From: Beaufortia kweichowensis
Lineage: Eukaryota > Chordata > Actinopteri > Cypriniformes > Gastromyzontidae
Length of the DNA stretch: 64,000 nucleotides
Reading direction: 5' to 3'
Assembly: GCA_019155185.1 (NCBI GenBank)
Contig: CM032798.1
Coordinates: 559,501-623,500 of the forward strand
Shown here: positions 1 to 12,730 of the stretch, piece by piece
How positions within the stretch are numbered: the stretch's first letter is position 1
Layout of the letters: the number at the start of each line of letters is the position of its first letter
Made by a program: the position numbers and the translations under genes
Notes under the pieces: model-generated
The model's database searches: none
What the model was told of the DNA's origin: nothing
What the model saw: the letters and a program-made list of their open reading frames with translations, nothing else

Positions 1-1500
1 TTTTCAAAGATGAAAAATTTGAACATTTTTAAAGGTGAAAAAAGAAGTTAGAAAAGGTAAAAAAAATTAAAGATGGAAAAAAAAAATTTTTGAAGATAAA
101 AAATTTTTTGAAGAGGAAAAAGAAATGATAGATGAAAAAAATGTAAGAGAAAAAAAGATTTTTTTTTGGAAGAGGGAAATTTTTTTTTGAAGATGAAAAT
201 AATTTTTTTAAAAGGTAAACAAATAAATTTAAGATGAAAACATTGTTTGTGAAGAGAAAAACATTTGAAGATAGAAAATATTTTTTTAAAGAAGAACTTG
301 AAAATTGGAAAAAAAATAAAGAGGAAAAAAAGATGGAATATTTTTTTGAAGATGAAAAAAATTGAAAATGGAAAAAAAAATTAAGAGGGAAAAAAATTTT
401 AAAGATGAAAAAAGAAGTTTGAAAAGGTAAAAAAATTAAAGATGAAAAAAATATTTTTTTGAAGATAAAAAAAATTTGAAGAGGAGAAAGAAATGATAGA
501 TGAAAAAAACATTTTGAAGAGAAACAAATATTTTTGGAAGAAGGAAAAAAATTTGAAGATGAAAACATTTGAAGATGGAAAATCATTTTTAAAGAAGAAC
601 TTGAAAAATTGGAAAAATTAAAGAGGAAAAAAAAAAAGATGAAACAACTTTTTGAAGATGAAAAAAACATTTAGAAAGGATAAACAATTAAAGATGGAAA
701 AAAAATTTGAAGATGGAAAACAATTAGAAGATGGAAAAGATATTTTTCTAAGAGGAAAAATGTTTGTGAAACATGCTACATGCTAAACCCTGTTTTTTAA
801 CAGTGTTAAAAAAATTCATGGTAAAAAAATGTCCTTATATTCCTAGAGTTTCTTCTTTCTTTCCTCTCTAAATTTCCAAAAACAAAAATGTTAAAGATGG
901 AAAAATTTTTTTGAATAAAATGTTTTTTTTCAAAGATGAAAAATTTGAACATTTTTAAAGGTGAAAAAAGAAGTTAGAAAAGGTAAAAAAAATTAAAGAT
1001 GAAAAAAAAAATTTTTTGAAGAGGAAAAAGAAATGATAGATGAAAAAAATGTAAGAGAAAAAAAGATTTTTTTTTGGAAGAGGGAAAAAAATTTTTGAAG
1101 ATGAAAATTATTTTTTTAAAAGGTAAAAACATTTAAGATGAAAACATTATTTGTGAAGAGAAAAACATATTTCAAGAAGAACTTGAAAATTGGAAAAAAA
1201 ATTAAAGAGGAAAAAAATTTAAAGATGAAAAAATAAGTTTGAAAAGGTAAAAATATAAAAGATGAAAAAAAAAAAAATTTTAAAGAGGGAATTTTTTTTG
1301 AAGAGGGAAAAGATTTTTGAAGATAAAAAAACTTTTTTAAAAGGTAAAAAAAATTTAAGATGAAAAAAAAATATTTTTGAAGAGAAAAACATTTGAAGAT
1401 GGAAAAATAATTTTTTAAAGAAGAACAAATTTGAAAATAGAAAAAAAATTTAAAGAGGAAAAAAGATGAAAATAAAATTTTTTGAAGATGAAAAAAAGAT
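1..1500. repeat. A-rich GAAGATGAAAAA-type low-complexity block
   Basis: Almost every word is a variant of (G)AAGATGAAAA, GAAGAGGAAAA or AAAGGTAAAA. A higher-order copy is visible: the segment starting CAAAGATGAAAAATTTG at about 5 returns at about 931, and a shorter version of the same order (GAAGTTTGAAAAGG ... AAATGATAGATG) appears at about 405-540. The block looks like a degenerate minisatellite that has been duplicated at about 926 bp. Long open frames across it translate to Phe/Ser/Lys runs and are not genes. Confidence 0.85.
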
Positions 1501-2434
1501 GAAAAAAGAGAAGAAAGGGCAGAAAAAGAAGAAACTCTTCAGGAAGGAATATAAAGATTTATTTTCTTTATATTCTTTAGAATAAAAGTGAAAGAATAGA
1601 GATGTGAATGTAGGGACATGTATAAACACCAGCTGGCAGCAGAGACTCTTATCATTAAATAGTGTTTGTGTTTCCTGTTGTTCTGCTGACACAAGATCAG
1701 TGGGCTATAAATGGAAAGTTTTCAGTCTAAATTTAGAAGTAGGGAATACAGGGGTAGATTTTACACGGGTCTAAAATAGAAACCGGTTGCTTTGTAACGC
1801 CTACATTAGTCACCGCAAACACAAATAACTGTGTGGTGAAATATTGAAATATGACTGATGACATAAACTACACAAACAAGTGATAATGAGTGTCTTTGTG
1901 ACTGAACTGAACGCTTTGCTATAAGATCAATAGTGTGTTGTGTTTTTCTCTAGTAAGAGCTCAATATTTCACAGAAGTGACCCACATACATGTGCTTTAC
2001 ATTAGTACAGAGAACACACTGATCTACATTCACAGCTTCATCAGTTCCTACACAACTCTAAAATAAATCAACATTAACCATCCTCTTATTTTATTAAAGC
2101 ATTTTATCATGAATAAATCAGGATGTTTGTATGTTGTTTTGTGTTAAATTGTTAATTGGCAACTTTAAACGCTCAGCTTAAAAAAATTAAAAAGTTAGTT
2201 ATACTTAAGCAAAGTTCAAGTATATTTTAAATCTAAAATATTTTATGTAATAAAATGTACTTGTTTCAAAATTTAGACTGGCCCACATTTGACTTTATAA
2301 AAGTGTACTTTAAATGTACACGAGTATTAAACTAGTTGTGTTTTTCTGACATGTATATTAAAAGCGGACTGAAAGTATATTTTCTTATTTTATAGTTTAA
2401 TATACTAACAGCACACTTGAATAAACGTAGATGT
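1501..2434. other. nfatc2 3' flank / 3' UTR with fish repeat debris
   Basis: No coding exon is visible. About 2170-2420 carries AGTATACTT/AGTATATTTT-type alternating words typical of dispersed teleost repeats. The nfatc2 3' UTR probably runs leftward here. TTTATT words (AATAAA on the minus strand) occur near 2090 but I cannot choose the real poly(A) site. I looked for a reverse-strand exon encoding the NFATC2 C-terminal ending (NEIIRKEF-like) and saw none. Confidence 0.5.
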
Positions 2435-5400
2435 TCACAAACCATCATCGAGATAGGCTTGGTCCAGATTCTCCTGTTTTATGTTGAGCGTCACCGCTGG
2501 ACTGCTGCTTCTCTGATGATGATGGATGGGCAGGTATGAGGTCTGTTGATGGCTGTGGACCGGTGGAGACGCCCGTGAGCCGTACGTCCTCTGATGACCC
2601 GCAGATGAGCACAGCACTGACATATCAAGGGTTGGAAACATGGAGGCGGCCGCTTGAATGCCGTCACTCACTGTGGTGTTCTGATAGACGTTAGACCCGA
2701 ACTGAGACAGTGAGGCTGTGACACGTGTGGACGGCACGTACGAGGCGTGACCCGGAGAGCCGCCCGGCACCGCGTGCTCCAGCTGGTAGTGTGCGGGTGG
2801 GTGTTGAAGGTGGTGTTGTGGGGCAGCAGGGTACATGCCCGAGCGAGGACGCTGACAGGACGGTCCGCTCGGCAACATACAGACGTCGGCCAAACGACAG
2901 GATGACGGAGAGACGCCCATGACGGGACGCGTGCCACAGCCTAACTGGGCATACTGGTATTCCTCCAGAGGCTCTGCCTTGATCTGTGGCACTGAAGAGG
3001 AAGTGATGTCATTAACATGGTGTAAACAGCATAGACTGATTGTTTTTTCTTCACATCTCACCTGACAGCGGCGTGTAGGTGAAGTGTTGAACTTCATTGC
3101 ATTTCTTCTTGCCGTTCAGCACGTGGAAGTTGACTTTAACTGGGTGATAGATGTTGGGATCTCGATATGGAGGGATTTCCAAAACCAGCACGTTCTGTAC
3201 AAAAGAATATACATGAACTATTTACACCTCACATAATGATGTCACATTATTACAGGCTTAAATACTTACAGCCGTGCTTTTGTCTCTGAAAACTTTTGCT
3301 TCGGCTTCCCACGTCTGTAAGTCACCTACAAGAATAAAACCCTCATGAGAGCAGAAAACATCTACTGATCCTTCTATTATAAAGAAAATGTTACCATTAA
3401 ACACTTTACTATGTGCACATCGGGTGTTGTTTGTTTAGTTTACTACTTAGTACAGTAACACACAAGCGATGCATAAATCAAACTCTTGTGTTGTAGTTTT
3501 TGTGTTTCATCACTAACATCAAACATCACCATGTTTGTACTGAATAAGATTGACAGAGAAAACTCTTTTTATTTGAAAACTTGGAATATGAATAAAAGAC
3601 AATCTGAACACAATTCATCATTATTTTATGAGGTGGATCATTTATATAAACTGATAAATATGTTAACATATTAGCAATCGGTTTGTATCATGTTCTGTAT
3701 GGTTACATGGTGTTGTTTGTGTAGTTGACTGCTTATTAATGCATCAATCATTTGGTTTTCTATTTACATATCTAACATGTGAATATTGTGTGTTTGTGTT
3801 GTGTAACTCCCAGCGTCCCAGTGTTGTGTTAGTGCTGTTGAGCGAGTAGAACAGAGGAAAGAGATGATATCTGCAGAGAATAAACCACATCCTCTCACCG
3901 CTCACCTCAATGGAAAGTAAAGCTGCGTCACACACCGTACATCATCTCTGTAGGATCGCTTTTGTCTTTATTGACCTTCCTTAACATAATCTAACAATAT
4001 CATAGATAATAATGACATCGTGACCATTTCTGTTGTGTTTTTCTTTCAAAATTAAATCATTAGGTTGCATCTAATTGTGTATTTAAACACATGCAGTTGT
4101 ACAGTGTGTAGGTGTAGTCGCTGAGGTTTGACGGGGTGTGTGTCATATGCGCGGGCTGTTTTGCAAGTCTTATCTGGGTTTTTTCTCTGTCTATCGCTCA
4201 TGCTGTTCGAGTGTAACATGCGACCTGACGCTTCATCGCTCCAGCCTGGACCTCCAGTTTCAGGATATGCAAAGCACATCAATACGACTTCAAACAAATC
4301 CTACGCTAATGTTCTCCACAGATGACAGATAATGTCTGAAGAAGTCAAATATTAAAACATGCTACTACGTTTAAAGATTTAGTTCTGTGCTTTTATATGT
4401 CATTGCTAACATCTAAAAAACTTTATATTAAAACTTTATAAGTTAATGGGAATGTTATCAAATCATTCATGTTTACTGTAATCACCATATGTTTTCTCAA
4501 AGAAGATGACTCTGGATTCAGAAGTGAAGTTTTGACCCCTGAGAATCATCTGGACTGAACCCAGAACAGAAGAATGATCCAGATCCTGATGTTTTACAGC
4601 GGGCTGCTCATGAGCCGATCGTTGAGCTGGAACACAACACGCAACCATTCATACATTCACATAAAAAAAGCAACTGCTTAAAAACACTAAAGCATGACCT
4701 CAAACACAAGTAAGGTTTATAAAATGATGAAAAACACAAAGGGAAGTTTAAGATGGTGTTGATAAAGTAATAAAGTTATAATGCGTACAGCACTCGATGG
4801 TGTGTGAGGCCACTTGGAGAGAGATCCATTGACCTGATGACTGAGGAACGTGAACACGAAACACCAACGAGACACGAGTGTTCTTCCTCCCAACATCAGT
4901 TTCTCCTTTTCTCAACTCGATGTCGGCGTTCCTCAGCTTCAGGATACCAGCACAGTCGATTCTGAACGTGTAAACACACATGGGCCAAAATTCAAGAGTG
5001 AATCCTGATAAAATATGACTTAAAAAAACACAGCAGATTCTTAAGACACATATACTTACACGGCCCGCATGTTCTCTTTGGGTTCCAGGGCAATCTCTAG
5101 AATCTTGGTTCCGTTCAGCATGCGTTCTTGACTGCTGGTGGTGACGGTTTTGCCGGTGATCCGGTGGACCTGATAGAAGGCGTGAGGTCTGAGGTTTCTG
5201 TCGTCGGCGGTACCGATGAAGACCTGCAGAGCGAGCGGATCTCTCCCGCTGTATCCTCGTAACTGAGACAGAGAGTTCAGCACAGTTTATATCTGCACGT
5301 GATTACAGTAAACTACTGGAAATGAGTCAAATTTACACAGTGAAATCCAAACGTCTAAATCACAGGTTCTGTTTTAGCATCAGACTGTAAAACACACATC

Positions 5401-7330
5401 CTCATTTTCCTAAACATGGACACGGAAATAACATCACCGCAATCATCGCGTTATCTCTCTCTACATCTCTTTCTCTACTTCTTTCATATCAACCTCTCCA
5501 CGACAAACGTTTCAGGTCCATCAAACTTCGTGTGAAGATGAGATTCTTCAGAATCTGTCAGTAAACCAGAGAAAACAAGCTCTCATTCTCTCTTTCTCTT
5601 CAGTTTACCTGAACAACAGGATGACCGCTGGAGGATGCTTTCACGGCCCCTCGACTTCCCTCCGTCTCATAATGAGCTCTGTGATGCTGACGGGGCTGAA
5701 CCTCAATACTGAGCTCATACTGATCCGATCTGCTGGGGAGAGGCCAATCCAGCGCTGGCACAGCCGACACCGGCATACTGACACACAACACAGATTACTC
5801 ATTTAATCAAGGTTCTGGGTCACAATAAAAATGATATGATTTTACTCCTGTTACATGATGATATCGAGTATTACATTTATATATTTTGACATTACCAGAT
5901 TTAAAAGTAGCTTACAGAGATTCAATTACCTTTCATTTAGATATCAACATTGTCATGCATAAGAGAGAGAATAAATGAACGTGGACGGTGTTTTGGTGAA
6001 AAATAGTTGAGTAATAATCATCATAATAAAATCTTTGTCTAATGATTGCAGACTTAAATCTAAGTCTGTTTAAGTCTGTAAATCTAAGCAGATCTGAGAA
6101 ACTCTAAACAGACATCTTTATTTAATCTCACTGCTGTAGAGGAGATTTGTGTTTTCTCTTTCTTATTTATGGATCTTTTGTAAATCACTTTATCTTAAGC
6201 ATGTGTTTAATGAACATCATGACATCTGAAGAATGAATCTGTTATTTCATACCTACAAACCCCTGCAAGCGTCTGACTGGACCAGTTGGCTGGCGTGAAA
6301 TAGCACGACTCTACGGTGAACTCCTTCTTCACTTCAGGTACAGATGAGAACAGACCTGCTTGATCGTCCGTGTACACAGAATATTCTTGACAGGATCGGA
6401 CCATCTTGGTAGGGATGGGTTTTGTCAGACTGCTGCTCAGGTTGCTTAAAGAATCTTCCAAGTGACCATAAAACTCGTGGGGCTCGTCTCGCCCGTACGG
6501 ACTTGGAGACCTCTGGGTCTGGTACTGATAGGTGCTGGAATAGGTGCGTTTGCTCGGAGAGGCCGAACGGGACCGCGGGGAAGTCGAGCGGCGGTCTAGA
6601 AAGGTGTCTTTTGTGATGCTGGTGCGAGGAGATGTGTTGGGAGAACCGGAAGCTTGAATGGCCTGAAGCGCTGCCGTCACGGCGGCCATACCTGCCCCTC
6701 CGCTTCCGCCCGGAGACACGCAGGGGGAATACGTACCCGGGGAACAGCCCGGGTCAGAATGCCAGCTGGTAGATGACGTGCTGCTGGCCGGACTGAGACA
6801 CTGACTCTCCCTGTAGGGCATGTCGTAACCGGGGACGGTGAGCATGGGTCGGTTGATGTTGACGGGGTTGGTGAGGACGTGGTCTCGATGGTGGTGCAGG
6901 TCAGAGCAGGTGATCTCAATTCTGGGGCTGCTGCCCTGTAGGGCTCCGGGATGACCGGAGAGTCCGAGGACCGTCTCGGGTCGGACCGATCGTAGGAAAG
7001 AAGGTCATTGGTGGGGATATGCGGCACAGAGTCATCGCTGTACAGAGACGGATCTTCATGAGCACACGGGGAAGTTCGACTGGTGCCGTGGTTGATGGAG
7101 GCCACGAACTCATCAGCTGATGAACGAGAGTAAATAAAAACATATGAATAACAGTTTCACTTGCATTTAAGTCTTATAATATGTTCAAATCTGATTTGTA
7201 ATGTTTCCTCTAGAGAGAAACCTCAGCAGAATGGAAAACAAGCACAATGAAAGTTTCCACTATCTGTTTGGTTTCTCAACTGAATTTTGAACCCGATACA
7301 TCCTCCACTCCCAATCTCAAAGCAAAATGG

Positions 7331-7379
<49 letters not shown>

Positions 7380-7564
7380 CATTTTGCTTTGATTTGCCAT
7401 CTAATTTAATATGACTAGTAATAAATAATAAACTTTAATAAAGTTTTTGTAGTGCACTAACCTTGATCATCTGGAGGTAAATCATTTCCAGGCTGATTGT
7501 AGAGAAACAGTAAAGGAAAGTCCAGTTCTTCTTGACCGTCGATGGTTTCGTATATATTATTCAT
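2435..7564 (-). CDS. nfatc2: Nuclear factor of activated T cells, cytoplasmic 2 (nine exons, one apparent frameshift)
   Basis: Calcium/calcineurin-controlled transcription factor. Exons on the minus strand: 7462-7564, 6253-7116, 5609-5777, 5060-5262, 4789-4961, 4486-4626, 3270-3325, 3062-3194, 2435-2991. Seen in order: acidic N-terminus (EELDFPLLF, compare NFATC2 DELDFSILF); the calcineurin-docking PRIEIT motif at 6909-6926 (about residue 100); the SPASS serine-rich region and SP repeats (SPNTSPRTS, STSPRSRSASPSKR); the Rel-homology DNA-binding loop RAHYETEGSRGAVKA; the IPT part with GQNFTSES; and a C-tail IKQENLDQAYLDD that favours NFATC2 over its paralogs. Exon lengths sum to 2399, one short of a multiple of three. 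Exon 2 needs one extra base near 6924-6927 to join its two frames, giving about 799 codons. The last exon ends YLDDGL-stop, but a GT at the same point could splice onward. Confidence 0.93.
7332..7376. repeat. (TA)n microsatellite in nfatc2 intron 1
   Basis: A pure alternating AT run of about 45 bp, flanked on both sides by CAAAATG/CATTTTG-type words (AGCAAAATGG before, CATTTTGCTTTG after). With the AT core these make a self-complementary, potentially cruciform segment. Confidence 0.9.
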
Positions 7565-8450
7565 TGGGTAGGTTTTATGTCAACAATCAAAAAGAAAAGT
7601 TAAAATAAAAAGAGTTTACGTAAAGTCTCAGAGTGCGTCAGGCGCGCGCGCGTTCGGTTCAGGGTTTGAGTGCGTGCGTGCGTGCGCGAGAGATGCTGCA
7701 TGAGCCGCAGACGCTTCCTGCTTAAAAAGAAACACCCTCAACAAACCTCTGACACCGAAACCAACAACATCTATAACATCATTCAGACAGAAAAGCACCT
7801 GAGCATTTTATTATTTTCATGATTTTTATTATTATTATTTGTCTGTAAAATGTACTGGTGATAAAATGCACATACTGAACATTTCAATCATGACCATATA
7901 ATTTACATTACATGTTTAAACTGCAGTTTAAAAGTCTGTATTGTTTAAATTAAGATTAAATCATCGATAATAGACGTCGTTGTTTAAAGAATAATAAAAA
8001 ACACATACCTACAGTTTTGACATCAATTCATCTACTGTTCATTATTAACAGCAATAGCGCCACCTGCTGGACTGACTACTGCAGGGACTAAACTCCAACT
8101 CATACTAACCTACTTCAAATACATGCTTTCAATTCTGTCTTGTAAGCTGTGTTTAGTATGTTATTGAAAAGCCTACATGGATTTTCTCTCTGTACTCATG
8201 TCTCCAAGATTTATTACAGCTGTTGCCAAGTATGACTACTATTTATTACTGCTATTAACACAATTATTTCTGCTTCACTATGTATATCTAGATGAAGGGC
8301 CAAATTACTCAAAATAAAACAATGTTTAAATGCTTCAAACTCATTTAATACATCATTATTTTACTAAATGAATAAAAGTAATTAAAATTCATAAAAAAGC
8401 ATTTTTAATAATTGACCCTCCATACCACTGAGGTGACACGGGCACGCGGC
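7565..8450. other. nfatc2 5' flank and intergenic spacer
   Basis: About 7630-7700 is locally CpG-rich (GCGCGCGCG, then TGCG repeats) just upstream of the nfatc2 start codon, and is the probable promoter/5' UTR. From 7750 to 8450 the DNA is AT-rich, and I see no exon. Confidence 0.45.
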
Positions 8451-8490
8451 ATCTCCAGCATCCTGAGAGTCGGAGCTCGCGCTGCCTCCT

Positions 8491-8504
8491 GTTGCCACAG
8501 CAAC
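8491..8504 (+). promoter_or_regulatory. RFX X-box
   Basis: GTTGCCACAGCAAC fits the RFX consensus GTNRCC-N2-RGYAAC at every fixed position. It sits in a GC-rich patch just upstream of a probable untranslated first exon that ends at 8713. X-boxes bind RFX factors, often at ciliary or immune gene promoters. Functional use is inferred. Confidence 0.5.
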
Positions 8505-8599
8505 CACTGAGGAGAAATCTGTGCGGCTTCTGATGCTGTAGCATTACCGCAATGAGGGGGATGTAGCAGTTGTGCTCAGACAGATGGGACCTCGAGATT

Positions 8600-8713
8600 G
8601 ACTGTGACTCAACACAGCCACAATCACAAAGACATTAAAAGAGGAAAATGTGGCGGTGAAACACCGGGGAAGAGGCTGGAAATGTCCGTTTTCGAGTCGC
8701 TGTCAAGAACTGA
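8600..8713 (+). other. Putative first exon (5' UTR) of the RNF182-like gene
   Basis: GC-rich sequence ends in GAACTGATG|GTGAGT, a strong donor at 8714. The next recognisable + strand acceptor before a coding exon is CTCTCAG at about 13659, one base before the RNF182-like start codon. A short frame begins MSVFESLSRTD at 8682, so the exon could carry an upstream start. The link over about 5 kb is inferred from order and strand only. Confidence 0.35.
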
Positions 8714-11300
8714 TGGTGAGTGTCATTGGCTATAACTGCGGATTATAAACGTTTACAACTCGTGAGATGAATTCTTAGTGTATTTATTAAAACTGGCCAA
8801 TTTACATGTTATTTTTAATGCATATTATCACGTTTGCACGCACACAGATGATGATGCATAACGCGACTTTTCCCTCGACAAACGCGTGTGGCAAATGTGC
8901 TTGAATAATTCATTAAAATTATCCCAGCTGTCGTTTAAATAATAAATCGACCTGTAAGTTATTGTAGAAAGCAACGTGATGCTGCGAAGGTCGTCGATAA
9001 CAAAACATCCTGATTTCTGTATGTTTGATTGCAAACATGCAATTATTTTGCCATATTATTAGCCTAGCCTTTGTTGTATACCTCGTACGAAATTCAGTCA
9101 GATCTGATAAATATGAAGATAACCTGTTGGATCTAAAGCAGCTACAGCGTTTGAAAATAGTAAAAAAATACTTTTGCACTATAAATGATGCAAACTATTC
9201 ATTGCTCTGATTGATGATGAAATAAGATCAGATACTACAGGGTTTAGATGAAATAACATCCCATAGTATAGCGTTTAAAGTAAACTGCAAAGACCTTGCA
9301 AAATGATTTCAAGAAAACCAAACATTTCATGGATAAAGTGCTGGAAAGAGTTTGCTCTTATTAACATGTGAAATGTCTTCATAAAGGTGCACTTTATGGT
9401 TAGCAGAAATAAGCTGTTGGTGTTCAATATGACATCTTTGGGTTTTTGTCTATTTAAAATCAACGTGTGAGGAGAATTAGATATAGTTTGAATGATGAGC
9501 TCATTGTATTGAGCACAGAGATGGATGTGCACACTAATGACCTGTGAATACAGTCATCGAATACACGCGTGTCACAGTGTTATATAATGTCTGATGTGGA
9601 AGATGAATTGTAATTACCTCACTGAAAGATGCGTCTCCCTGTGAAGTGTCAGGGCTAGATGTGAGAAATACACAAACATATCATGTTCATAATCATACAT
9701 CGTCTCCAAACAGACAGCTTTGATGGGACACGAGTGCCGAAGATTTTTAAGCATTAGTAAATGGGTCATAAGTGAATAAAGCCATTCTTCAGGAGAACAG
9801 AGACTGTCTCTTTAAACTAGCACATAGTGTTGGACTGGTTTATATTTGGGATGGAGTGAATAAAATGTTTTTTACTCACATGTAAAGCCACCACTGAGCT
9901 GTCACATCAAATCAGACACAACTACAAAAAACCAAGAAGTAGATTTGGCACTGCAGGGGCAAGAAAAGCTCTGCTCCAAAACACTGCCAACTGCCTACAT
10001 AGACATCACTAGAAGTTTTATTATTTCTTCTAAGACGTCTTTGTTTTTTATTTCATTCTAAGGCTGCATTGCATTTCTACTTTGCAGAGAAGGTGATTCC
10101 AGAATTGCAACAAGCTCAGTGAAAATTTAACCAAATAAAATATAAGAATTGTTAATATAAATCAACCAAAGGATAATGAAAATTATATAAAATTCACCTA
10201 AACAAAAATGTAAACACTGACTATCTGCCAGTCTGAGAACCCATGACCTTTTCTCAAGGTGGCTGATTCGTATAAATTTTGTACGATGATTAGAAATAAG
10301 CGATACTAAATCTAACCATCACTGTTGAAAGCAGATTGTAATCAGATGTACATACGACATGATCTGAATTCATAAGAACTGTCATGAGATTGTGTTGTAT
10401 CTGCACCTTTCGGGTTACAAAATGTTTTTGTTTGGAACATGTGAAGAATTTACTATCTTATGAATCTTACAAAGAACAATCGTCTGTCAATAGTTAAAGT
10501 AAAATTAAAAAGCTCTTCTGATATATTGGATGGATATGATTTATCATAGCACTTCATATTCATTACTCACCATATTTTGCGGGACAGTGTGATCCGCTCT
10601 CGTTCAGTTGTCAAGCTGAAGGTACATTTAGTGCATCTAATGTTTGGATAGATCTGATGTGTACTATGACGGCCTGTCCATCACTGCAGAAATCACGGCC
10701 TGGATGAAATGAAGTGATGGGAGTTCTGTTTAGCTGTATTGTACAGACAATCAGATTAATTTTGCACAGAAATGAATTATAGATGTCTTGTTTTAGGTTA
10801 CGGTTGTTGAAAATGCAGCGGTTGTACTAGACATATATACATACCAACAGTTTAATGTTTTATATATGAATCTACTACCTGCTTGGATTAGTTGAGATTG
10901 AGCAGAAGATGATCTGATGCTGCTTTAGGATTGTGTTTGTATACAGTAAACATTCGGCTTTACCTGCTTTGGTTTGTGAACAGTGGTTGTTTAAAAGCAC
11001 GAGTTTCTTCAGTGATCCTGAACAGGCTCTGAAGAAATAAAAACATAGGAAATATTATTTTCATATCAAGTACATTTGTACTGGAGGTTCCAGATAACTT
11101 TGGAACGGGTTATTAAAACAAGATCTGTATATTCTAGCGAACACTTAAAGCATTTGTGCGGTTCTGTTTATTGGTGAAAAGCTGACGTAATGTTTGGAGC
11201 AGTCAGGTGAGCTGGTATTATTTATGTAACCCGCAGCAGGAGGACACAGATGGTGTTTTCCGGCTCTTGCATCTTTACTTCCACCCTACACACATACACA

Positions 11301-11305
<5 letters not shown>

Positions 11306-11369
<64 letters not shown>
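11306..11369. repeat. (CA)n microsatellite
   Basis: An uninterrupted run of about 30 CA units, preceded by imperfect CATACACA words. Confidence 0.95.
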
Positions 11370-11370
<1 letters not shown>

Positions 11371-12578
11371 CCTACACAATCATCTCCTGCAGGTCACCAA
11401 AGCATCACAATCATGACAAACACTAACACACACTTCTCAAACTTTCTTTACTCTGCATGAGACTTTAGATTCACTAAAAGATCAAATCTGAGCTGCTGCT
11501 TCTCATTTCAGGACCTTTTATTTCAAATCGTGGGTGAATCTTATAAAAACATGTCCAGGTCACATTTAACATCTAATGTGAAGACTTTTCAAGACCATTC
11601 AGGATATAGAGATTTATTTCCCTTGTTTGGTGCTTCTCATTTAAAACTGTCACAATGCAAAACATATTTAATGATCCTAAAAGTATTTACAGACATGTAT
11701 GTGTTAAAAGATTCTTGCCAGTTTGTGTATTTCATAAATAGCACCATTACATAACTTATGAATATGCTTGTCATTTTTAGTATTTCACTGCCAGTATAAG
11801 CCATAAAGATGATTCATTCAGATCCAGTCATTTTATCATCACAAAAATTGTGTTTAAAAATAGCACGTTTTTAATCTGAATAAGTGCTTTATTTACAAGC
11901 CGCAGCTAAGATGCGTGTGTAACGCAGTTAACATCTTCAGCTGAAAATACATTGATTAATCAGATAAATATAGACGTGCCCTTAACATGTATTGACCCGC
12001 TGCAGTTTTAATAGGAAATGAATTCTGAATGACCGTCACGTTCTTTTAACCTTCTGTCCTCTGACTTCATCTTGGATGTCAAGTTTGACCCGATGGCTTT
12101 TATTCAACAGACCGTCTGCTGCCAGTAACACCAGCTAGCCGAGGAAACCTTCCAGACAAGTCGCCGTACAACGTCAAAGTCGTAATTTCAGTGTATCTGA
12201 ATGTCCTCTGTTGTTAAACACGAGTGTGTGTGTGTCTTTATCACAGTCATCAAGGTTTGGTTTGGCGGACGCTTTATCCTCTAGCTCTGCATGACTGCTA
12301 TTTATAGACTGGCTTCAAATTTCAAACAACCTGCGCTTTGAGACATGGAAAGAGAGAGCGGAAAAACAATGAAACGGTTCGTTGTGGGAAATTAAATTTG
12401 CATGTTAGCTGCACGCTTGTTATGTTAACATCTACTTGCATCACTTGTTTGTCGTCGGTGTCGGATGCGAGTGAGTCACGTCTACAGGGGAATCAGGAAA
12501 TACAGCTGATAATCAGCTTTAGACGGCTGTCACTACGGCTAGCACTTCTCCATCACCCAAGTGTGATCTCATGTATGT

Positions 12579-12730
12579 TAAAATAGATAACTCGTGTATA
12601 GACTGATAGTTTCTGATGTGACTTTAGTCAAATATAAACAGATGATTCAATATATTGGTATTAAATACATTCTGTGCAAATTTATATTTCAAGTTTTCAC
12701 CAAAAATGTCACGTCTAAATGCTGGAATTG
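12579..12730 (+). repeat. Dispersed repeat, copy 1 of 3
   Basis: Shares ordered blocks with 25753-25927 and 44464-44654: ATAGATAACTCGTGTATAGA, then AAACAGATGATTCAATATAT, then AAATACATTCTG, then AAAATGTCA...GCTGGAATTG. All three copies have the same orientation. No terminal inverted repeats or coding capacity are obvious. Confidence 0.85.

Noticed and set aside
29..1692. Phe/Ser-rich open frames at the left edge
   Set aside because: Pure by-product of A-rich GAAGATGAAAA repeats read on the minus strand.
6677..7105. Separate overlapping minus-strand frame as an independent protein
   Set aside because: Its N-terminal part is nfatc2 exon 2 upstream of the frameshift. The remainder is the wrong frame of the serine/proline-rich region.
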